This document shows, in pieces, positions 56,944 through 64,000 of a stretch of DNA of 64,000 nt. The translations under genes were made by a program, and so were the position numbers. Numbering within the stretch: the stretch's first letter is position 1; every line of letters starts with the position of its first letter. Location: the NCBI GenBank assembly GCA_963995505.1, contig OZ023190.1, forward strand, positions 19,028,092 to 19,092,091, in the 5' to 3' direction. The DNA is from Hypericum androsaemum (Eukaryota; Streptophyta; Magnoliopsida; Malpighiales; Hypericaceae). The notes under the pieces were generated by a model. The model was given only the letters and a program-made list of their open reading frames with translations. It did no database searches and was not told the origin of the DNA.

Positions 56944-57065
56944 GGGAAACTTACATTTAGAACCCTGGTGTTTGGTAAAATAGACGTTGGGGACCTTATA
57001 ATTTACCTTCTAATTTTGTAGCCTTTTTAGTTTGGTTTTATTATACTCCGAGATCCCTTACTGCC
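56944..57065 (+). repeat. Possible solo Mutator-type TIR remnant
   Basis: GGGAAACTTACATTTAGAAC followed by CCTGGTGTTTGG resembles the outer arms of the elements at 30961 and 58048. No inverted partner was located. Confidence 0.35.
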
Positions 57066-57434
57066 GTCATTTTCATCAGAAAATATAGAATTGGGAATCA
57101 AAATCACGGAACTTTTTCACCACACAAATGGTCTAGTCCAAGGAAACCAAGCAGATCCACAAAAATTCGGGCTTTGAAGAAATTGAAGTTGAAATTAGGG
57201 TTACTTCTACTCCATTTGTAAGGTCAACCCGCTGCAATGTCGTCGTCAAGCACTTCATGCCGAGAAGACCGTTTTGACGAGGTATATTTACGCTCACCTT
57301 CATCTAGACATGTAGCAAAAAAAAAGGTAGTGACTTTGTGTTCTGGGTTACGATTTTGATTAAAAGGAGCGATGGCCACGTCACGAGCAAATCTGGTTTG
57401 GGGCGGGGACCACAGTGAGAAGGTACTGAACTCT

Positions 57435-57558
57435 TTTTTTTTTTGGTGAGATTTAAATTATTTTCACAATTTCGGATCTTAGACGGTCATGAGATTCGAT
57501 CCTCCCACCTCATGCTTAAGGACTGACACCGTATCCATCAGACCATACATGAGTTGGT
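57435..57558 (-). mobile_element. tRNA-derived SINE with perfect 17-bp target duplication
   Basis: AGAAGGTACTGAACTCT occurs at 57418-57434 and again at 57559-57575. The ~124-base insert ends in a T run on the plus strand, so the SINE is on the minus strand with an A tail. Minus-strand pol III promoter boxes are present: TATGGTCTGATGG (A box) and GATCGAATC (B box), spaced as in tRNA-derived SINEs. Length, tail and duplication all fit. Confidence 0.85.
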
Positions 57559-58047
57559 AGAAGGTACTGAACTCTAGGCACAATCAATATAGATGATATC
57601 TTAGTTCTTGAAGCTGTTATAACTACATGTACTATTAGTATTCAAAGTGTAATATTTTCTTTCGAAATAATACAATTACACCTTTTCCAAAAAAAATTTA
57701 GAAAACAAGTACAAATTAGACACCCTATATTACCACCTGCAAGCAAATTAAAAATATGCTTAAAGGTAACAATGCCATAAGAGTCAAACCAACGCCTGAT
57801 AGGGACTGCACCAACCGCAAATTGCCACTACCAAATAATGACCAAAATTCCCTTAGGCCCATCAATCACTCGCTAGCTCTGCACTAGGAAACCCAAATTT
57901 AATTTCTTCCGTACTTGATATATTCTCTGTGGCGGTAGTAGGTGAGCTACCGCCTATCGACCGTTGATTTGGAACACGTGTGCTGATCCCCCGGAGATTT
58001 GCCCATGAGCTGATCACGAGGATTGCCAAGTTCTATTATAAAATCTG

Positions 58048-58833
58048 GGGAAAAGTCCACTTTCGTACCCTGTGGTATCGACCAAAATCACTTTAGTACC
58101 CTGTGATAAAAAACTGATCAATCGAGTCATACTTATTCCAATTAACATCAAAAAGGGCCTCGGGCAGCTGCCCGAACCTACCCGAGCGCTGCCCGGGCCA
58201 CGTGGTCAGCCACGTCACCAATTTTGATGATGTGGCGCCACGTCACCAAGAGGAGGAGGAGGAGACGGGGAGGAGGAGGAGGAGGAGGAGGAGAGGAGGA
58301 GGGGGAGGAGGACGCGGGGAGGAGGAGGAGAGGAGGAGGGGGACGCGGGGAGGAGGAGGAGGGGAACGCGGGGGAGGAGGAGGGGGACGCGGGGAGGAGG
58401 AGGGGGACGCGGGGAGGAGGACGCGAGGAGGAGGAGGATGCGGGGAGGAGGAGGATGCGGGGAGGAGGAGGACACGGAGGAGGAGGGGGATGCGGGGAGG
58501 AGGAGGAGGAGGAGGAGGAACGCGGAGGAGGAGGAACGCGGGGAGGAGGAGGAGGAGGAGGAGGAACGCGGGGAGGAGGAGGAGGAGGAGGAGGAGGAGG
58601 AAAATCGGAGGAGGAGGAGAATTGGTGATGTGGCGCCACGTCATCAAAATTGGTGACGTGGCTGACGACGTGGCCCGGGCAGCGCTCGGGTAGGTTCGGG
58701 CAGCTCCGGGCAGCTGCCCGAGGCCCTTTTTGATGTTAATTGGAATAAGTATGACTCGATTGATCGGTTTTTTACCACAGGGTACTAAAGTGATTTTGGT
58801 CGATACCACAAGGTACGAAAGTGGACTTTTCCC
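58048..58833. mobile_element. TIR element packed with GGA minisatellite, 9-bp target duplication
   Basis: TAAAATCTG is duplicated at 58039-58047 and 58834-58842. The paralogous copy A has the unoccupied site (TATAAAATCCGTGTGC near 43465). The arms are nearly perfect inverted repeats of about 200 bases, starting GGGAAAAGTCCACTTTCGTA at both ends and running in to GTGGCGCCACGTCA. The core is only a purine-rich minisatellite. A 9-bp duplication with long TIRs identifies a Mutator-like non-autonomous element. The right arm has an extra ~10-base repeat of a CAGCTGCCCG-like word. Confidence 0.93.
58250..58622 (+). repeat. GGA-rich minisatellite (GAGGAGGAGG with GACGCGGG / AACGCGGG units)
   Basis: Almost pure purine on the plus strand, built from GGAGGA triplets broken by GACGCGGG, GATGCGGG and AACGCGGG. 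Long open frames on both strands (Gly/Arg/Glu-rich or Pro/Ser-rich) are by-products of the triplet repeat. Confidence 0.93.
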
Positions 58834-58877
58834 TAAAATCTGTGCGCTTAAATATGTAAATATATTTATAATAGAAT

Positions 58878-58902
58878 ATATATATATATATATATATATA
58901 TG
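58878..58902. repeat. (AT)n microsatellite
   Basis: About twelve AT units; length differs from the matching place in copy A. Confidence 0.85.
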
Positions 58903-59366
58903 AAAATTATACCGAAGTAAAACACATTTGGAAATACATTGTATGAGAGCGCGCTAGAATTAACTCTTCTAATACTGTTTGTATATCCGTGAGTCTTCAA
59001 CAAGAATATATAAGTGAACTCCTGTTGGATTAGTCATCTAATTAACAAGTAGAGTAAGATTTTGTATTTGGTCTAAATATTAGAGGTATATAAAATTTAA
59101 TCTATTTAAAAAAATTACACATTTCGTCACCTCCAAATGGAAACCATGAACGGAAGTATTAATCTCTAATATTCGACGAAATCCAATTTTCAAAAATTAG
59201 AGAGTGGCCAATTAAATAGTAGGACTAGGAACCATGCCAGCCTAGGGACTAGTGCAAAAGAATCAACCGACATCAACAGAAACCCAAGTGAAAACAAGCG
59301 ACTCCGATGCTAGATTTCCTCCCAAAACCATCAAACTCACTACATCTCCACCTATCTCCAACTCCT

Positions 59367-59374
59367 TATAAAAA
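59367..59374 (+). promoter_or_regulatory. TATA box of ENOD93-like gene
   Basis: TATAAAAA 152 bases before the ATG; the same position in copy A has TATATAAA. Upstream sequence conserved between the copies likely holds further promoter elements. Confidence 0.65.
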
Positions 59375-59518
59375 CCCAACCACATCCCATTACCACCACA
59401 TCCAACACCTTTAAGCTTATTAGGAACCCTTTTTCAGGTGGAAATTAAATTATTTAATTAGTTAAACTCGCAAAAAAAAACTCATTAACTTCTTATTAGT
59501 GAGATATTTAAATAGGCA

Positions 59519-60575
59519 ATGGACAGAAGAAAGATGGTCCAGTCCTCCCCTCTCGAGAGGAACACTTTGGCTTTACTTGACCAAAAGTTGACCATGGCAA
59601 AGCGTTGCTCTCATGGTATTATAAAACCTCTCTCTGATTTTCTTCCTCGTTTGTATGGTTTTCTTTTTATCTAAATTGTCTGTTTTATGTTCAGCTTTTA
59701 TCTCCCTTTACACTTTTTGAGCGTGGTTTCTAAATTCTGATAATTTTTTTTTTTTGTTAGAAAAATTGTGTATTGGGTTAAACCCATCATTGATAATCAT
59801 GAAAAGATATAATCTTGATCATAAGTTCACCTGATAAATCCATATTATTTAATTAAAAGGATCTTAATAATGCCACGAAGATTTGGTAACGTGGTAGATA
59901 GATACTCCTCCCATTTATCGAAATTCCGGAAGGGCCTTTTAATTCCGTGCTTCGAAACTTAATCATTTTTAAATTTGTTGATTTGGGGCCCCCGTAAACC
60001 GAAGCCCAAAAGGCTTTCTGGGTTTTTTCACCCTGGGTACCATTTGTAATTAAAAAATTGAGGCATTTGTTGAAACTCATATTAATTTGATTATTTTGAT
60101 TCGTTAGAAGTAATGGATGATTTTATTTTTTACACATTGGTGTCCACAGAAGGAGTAATTGCTGGAGCCAAGGCAGCTGCTATTGCTACTATTGCCGCTG
60201 CAATTCCAACCGTATGTTATACCCTTAATTAGCACGACATTTTAACCGTGAATTAAAATTAACAACAACCTTTATTGAGACAATTGACAAAAATTAATCC
60301 CAAATTTCGATATTGCATGAGTAGATTGCTAGTGCTAGAATGCTGCCGTGGGCGAGGGCCAACCTTAATCACACGGCACAAGCTCTGATTATCTCTACAG
60401 GTGACAATTTAATCTGATCGTGGTCAATATTATATAATATTTTGATTATGTGTGTTAATTAATTAATTATAATATTCGTGCAATTGCAGTGGCTGGAGCA
60501 GCATATTTTATTGTCGCGGACAAGACTGTCCTCGCCAAAGCAAGAAAGAACTCCTTCAATAAAATTGAGGCCTGA
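59519..60575 (+). CDS. ENOD93: Early nodulin 93-like protein, four exons
   Basis: Exons 59519-59615, 60150-60211, 60325-60400 and 60490-60575 join to 106 residues with consistent phases and GT-AG introns. The first ATG gives MDRRKMVQSSPLERNTLALL, then DQKLTMAKRCSHEGVIAGAK. ENOD93 features follow: an Ala/Ile-rich hydrophobic segment (AAAIATIAAAIPTIASARML), the conserved PWARANLNHTAQALIISTV and AGAAYFIVADKTVLAKARKN. The family was first found in soybean nodules but is widespread; recent work places members at mitochondria near cytochrome oxidase. That role is family knowledge, not visible here. Two membrane-prone helices fit. AATAAAATAAAG near 60628 is a likely polyadenylation region. Its truncated paralog is at 44105. 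Confidence 0.92.
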
Positions 60576-63500
60576 ACGGCAACATTTAGTTTGTACTTCT
60601 CTATGTAAATCCATCACTTATTGTTTGAATAAAATAAAGATGGGGATTTGCCAACAGAATCAGAAGTACGATGACCATATAGAAAGATTTTTTTTTTATA
60701 AGTATCATATCGAAAGATTGTAATATAATGGTACCATCCTATTTATTTTTGTCATTATAATTTTTAAGTAAATTCGTGACGCGTGCGAGGCAGGCGCGGG
60801 ACGTAGAATCCCTCTCTCTCTCTCCCCGAAAACCTGGTCTTCGTTCACGGGTCACGGGCTTCGAACCCCTCTGGGAAGGCGTCGTCGGGCGGTAGTCGGA
60901 GGGCGTGAGAACAAATTAAATTTTTAGCAAAATCAATAATATGTTAACTGAGAAAATCAAGCAGATATCATTTAAACCATAAATCTACGTGACATTCTTA
61001 ATTCTGTATCTAAATTATAAGATAAGTTATCTAGTAAACAATTGATTGAAAATCACATTTTTCTAAAATGAAATTTCACTAAAATTTTGTGACCAAATTA
61101 TGTACATAGAAAAGTCTAAAGAGTAAGGGAACCAATGTGGCTATGCCATTGCAAAAGCGTGCGTCACCTTTCAAAATCCTTTATGACATAAGATCAAAGA
61201 GTTCGGGGATTAATTTGTTGCGATGTCATTCTGTTGCTTGTTGTTTTGTTGGGCTTGGTTTTTATTGGGTGTGTTCTCACGGTTTACCGGTTCCGTTTCT
61301 TGGGACTGGGTGTATTTTTTTGGGTTTTTATCTTGGGTGTAGTTTTGTATAGGAGTTTTTTCCACGTTGTAGTATTGTTTTGCGATATTAAAATTAAGAT
61401 AGGTTTTTTTATTGGAGTACTTGAAAGAGTGACTTCTGTTTTCTTAAACCTTACAAGATCAGCGAACCCCACTATCCTAAACAGACCAAGTTGCTCATGG
61501 ACTAGATAATTCTCAAGTGGCAAAGTCCCATATATATTTGTTATACTCCCGAAGAGAACACAACACATCATAATTAGGTGAAAAATATTCAACTGAAAAA
61601 AATTACAGGCGCAAGAGAATCAAATTTATCAATAAACATGCTAAAATTATAATGATTCCGATCTCAAATTTCACAATTTTCGACTACATATAAGATCAAT
61701 AGATAGGAAAATTAACAGGCCCTCAAGGCACAATCACATAATTTGGATAAAACAAGAGTTGGAGATGCTAATGAGTCGTCAATTGAAGCCTTTTGCCAAA
61801 GAAGAGAGTATCCATAATTCAAAAGCAACGGCTATTTCTCTCCCGATATATTGGCTTACGGGATGTGATTCCCATAGTATTATTGAGGTAAATGGACCCC
61901 AGACAAGGAGACCACCCACAACAGAATATTGAGCGAGTGAGTGGATATTGTGTAACTATTTCCCTAAGATGGGAATATCCAAGGTGTCTGGTAGATAGAA
62001 ACGTGGCGATGAGGATTCTTACTTATCGAATCTAGCGTAGCCACGGAAGCATTTGTACCAGGCTGTGTGCCTACCTGGCAGTGACATGGCTTCTACATCA
62101 GCCGTCGGATTAGCCTGTATATAGTTTTATGAAGTGTAGAGCACCTATTTTCTTAGGTTTTGAGTATCCTTGCGTGATTTGATAATAAGTTGATCACGTC
62201 GTCGTGTTTTGTTGGAGCAAAACTCGTCAAAAATACGTGAGACAAAGTCACACAACAACGAAGAGAACTATCCCGTATATGGTCAAAATGTGAATTGTTT
62301 GTTAAACATAAATAGGTGGCAGAACAGAGAAGAAAGATCTCAGGGAGACATCCAACTGGAATACTTAAAATAGAAGAAAGAAAGTGCATGATTTTGTAGG
62401 GCCCACCATTAATCTTGACGTGTGAATAATATAAGCAAAGCGCTGAAAAGCGTCAGGTATATATGATTTGACATTCTGATAATCTGGTTTAGTATGTTTC
62501 ATTTCTCAATTGAAAAAAGAAGCCTAAGCTTCCAAATTCTATTTCTTCTGCTGTCTGCCAATAATCCTGAGCGGCGTCGGTTCGCCGCAATCCATATTCC
62601 TTCCAAAGTTCATGTTTTGGAACATTCCCTTTTGCTTATTTGGAATAAGTTCGCAGAAAATTGTGCTAAGATTACTTGTCTGTCATACTTGGACCCGGTG
62701 TTATGACAAGTGGCGGGCTGCCACAGCCCTCGGATTCCGATGAGCACACCGTGTCGTGTGGACAGGTGTCACGCTCGCGGCACGAGGGCCGGTCCAATTT
62801 CATGTCACAATGAAAATTTTGTGCATGTATATACAACACTATAGGCAGGGAAGGGTGGTGCCCCAGTGAATATGAATCTTCCTGCTGCTGCTTCTTTTAA
62901 ATTATTGCTGCAAAAGGGAACGCAACTGATCAAAGAAGAACTGATTCCACATTGAGAAAAAAAGAAGAAGATAATTTAGTAAATTTTATTCATTTTTACT
63001 GCTCCATTTGCACCTGAACTACATACAGCCTACTCGAGGAAGGTTGATATCTGTTCCGCGGGTTGGAGGCGACGAATCGTGATGCATCCATGTCAGCTAG
63101 GAAGCATCTCACGTGAAGAAGCCATCCATGTAAGAAAGTTGGATCAAGTAGCAACTTCCCAACATAACACCTTACTACATACAAATGGATAGGGAACCTG
63201 ACAAGGAATAGTGGGCCTGGAGGGTTTTTTTTTCAGGACAATTATGTGAGTGAGAATCTTGTAAAGCGAGGGCATGTAGGGAATTGTACATGGATATTGC
63301 AGAAATGTGCATGGACTGGCTTGCCTGTTCTAAACTTCTTTGCTTAAGAGAATCAGTGAGCAAGTTTATCTTTCCTCTCTGTCTTGGTAAATCCGAATTT
63401 TGTCTACTTTTTGGAATCAAGATTAAGCAAGATTCTAAAGATAGGCCAATTAGTGATAGGAACCATAGCATCACTGGACCCTACAGGTCAAGGCTTGATA

Positions 63501-64000
63501 ACTATATAAAGGCCACACAACCTGGCTATCCAAAGTCATCAACTGCATTGCTCATCTCTTCTGCAGCAACAATCAGAACACTGCTCGTGTTTCGCAACTA
63601 GTTAATCTTGTAGATTTCGTTCGTTTTCTTAAAAGGTTAGTTGCTTCTTAAGTTTTTTGCTGGTTTCTGCAGTCCAAATGAGATGGGTATCATTCTCATG
63701 TGATGAACAATTGATTACACAAATGATGTTGCAGTTGTAGGATCATCTATTCATCATGAACTCTAGGCACAACCAATATACTGTAGGAACAAGAAAAAGT
63801 TATGTCTGGAAGTTTTCCGAAAAGGGTTTAGCAAAAGAAGGATAACAAATCACAACTCGAAAAACTTTTGGAGTGCATGCTACTTTCTTGGTGCTCTTTT
63901 CGGGATACTCAAAAGTTAGCTTACGGATTTCATTGTAGGGATTACAATCCATCATGAGAACCAATGTCAGGTTCTCCTGAAGTATCATCAGGTCGATAGA
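60576..64000. other. Intergenic; no gene supported
   Basis: After the ENOD93 3' UTR there is a small GC-rich island (60780-60905) without a recognisable feature, then AT-rich spacer. At 62996-63184 a minus-strand frame (LLHVRCFLADMDASRFVASN) is open and followed by AATAAA-like sequence, but no partner exon is seen. GAACTCTAGGCACAACCAATATA at 63757 repeats a phrase next to the SINE at 57569. A gene may begin near the right edge and run out of the window. Confidence 0.4.
63503..63510 (+). promoter_or_regulatory. Possible TATA box near right edge
   Basis: TATATAAA followed by a C/A/T-rich leader-like stretch (TCATCAACTGCATTGCTCAT). No start codon with a long frame follows inside the window, so this is tentative. 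Confidence 0.3.

Larger units (their letters stand above)
57690..60112 (+). repeat. Segmental duplication, copy B (homologous to 39890-44690)
   Basis: Shares CACCCTATATTACCACCTGC, GAGTCAAACCAA, ACCAAAT/CAATGACCAAAAT, CACGTGTGCTGATCCC, CTGATCACGAGGATTGCCAA and the whole ENOD93 promoter, exon 1 and most of intron 1 with copy A. It is interrupted by the TIR element at 58048-58833. Confidence 0.85.

Noticed and set aside
58178..58809. Long Pro/Ser-rich and Gly/Arg/Glu-rich open frames on both strands
   Set aside because: They are reading frames through a GGA minisatellite inside a transposon; a triplet repeat without stop codons opens every frame.
60780..60905. GC-rich island considered as a tRNA or rRNA fragment (CTTCGAACCCCTC resembles a T-arm)
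   Set aside because: No matching acceptor stem, D-arm or anticodon arm could be assembled around it.
63284..63601. Plus-strand frame near a TATA-like box, considered as a gene or microRNA precursor
   Set aside because: The TATA-like motif lies inside the frame rather than before it, and I saw no convincing stem-loop or known miRNA word.

Overview
The window is nuclear DNA of a flowering plant, most likely a eudicot. Its genes have GT-AG introns, intergenic DNA is very AT-rich, and the recognisable products are plant families: plant-type GT47 exostosin proteins, an AGC VIII kinase of the PINOID/D6PK group, and early nodulin 93. The repeats are also plant-like: an Athila-type Ty3/gypsy element primed by tRNA-Asp, a LINE with an RNase H tail, Mutator-like gene-capturing elements and a tRNA-derived SINE. 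I could not fix the species.

Layout. 1-1326: a Mutator-like TIR element (left end outside the window) carrying a broken UDP-glycosyltransferase. 4375-15618, all minus strand: a small conserved Lys/Ser-rich protein (four exons), two tandem exostosin-family glycosyltransferases with matching exon structure, and a small membrane-anchored DnaJ-type zinc-finger protein. 16349-29724: a decayed LINE split in its RNase H domain by a young 8.5-kb Athila-like LTR retrotransposon. That element keeps one intact ORF fusing Gag-protease to the integrase tail, with reverse transcriptase missing. 30961-32360: a second gene-capturing TIR element, with a SEC13 fragment. 34763-36379: a two-exon AGC VIII kinase with a TATA box. 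36380-39889: intergenic.

39890-44690 and 57690-60112 are two copies of a segmental duplication. The right copy holds a complete four-exon ENOD93-like gene. The left copy keeps only the promoter and exon 1. Each copy took its own insertions: a long-TIR element plus a solo LTR on the left, and a TIR element filled with a GGA minisatellite (9-bp target duplication) on the right. Between them, 48184-49260 is a gypsy remnant, and 50740-56940 is a degenerate ~0.4-0.5 kb repeat in which a 91-codon two-helix membrane protein gene is duplicated; the second copy has lost its ATG. A SINE with a perfect 17-bp target duplication lies at 57435-57558. 60576-64000 has no gene I can support.

The functional genes are independent transcription units rather than one pathway. 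The closest to a system is the family of Mutator-like elements that picked up unrelated cargo (UGT, SEC13, an unknown exon-like piece, a minisatellite). The most striking single element is the recently moved Athila derivative with no polymerase of its own. Exon boundaries were placed by hand from splice signals, reading frame and family conservation; no alignment or database search was run.
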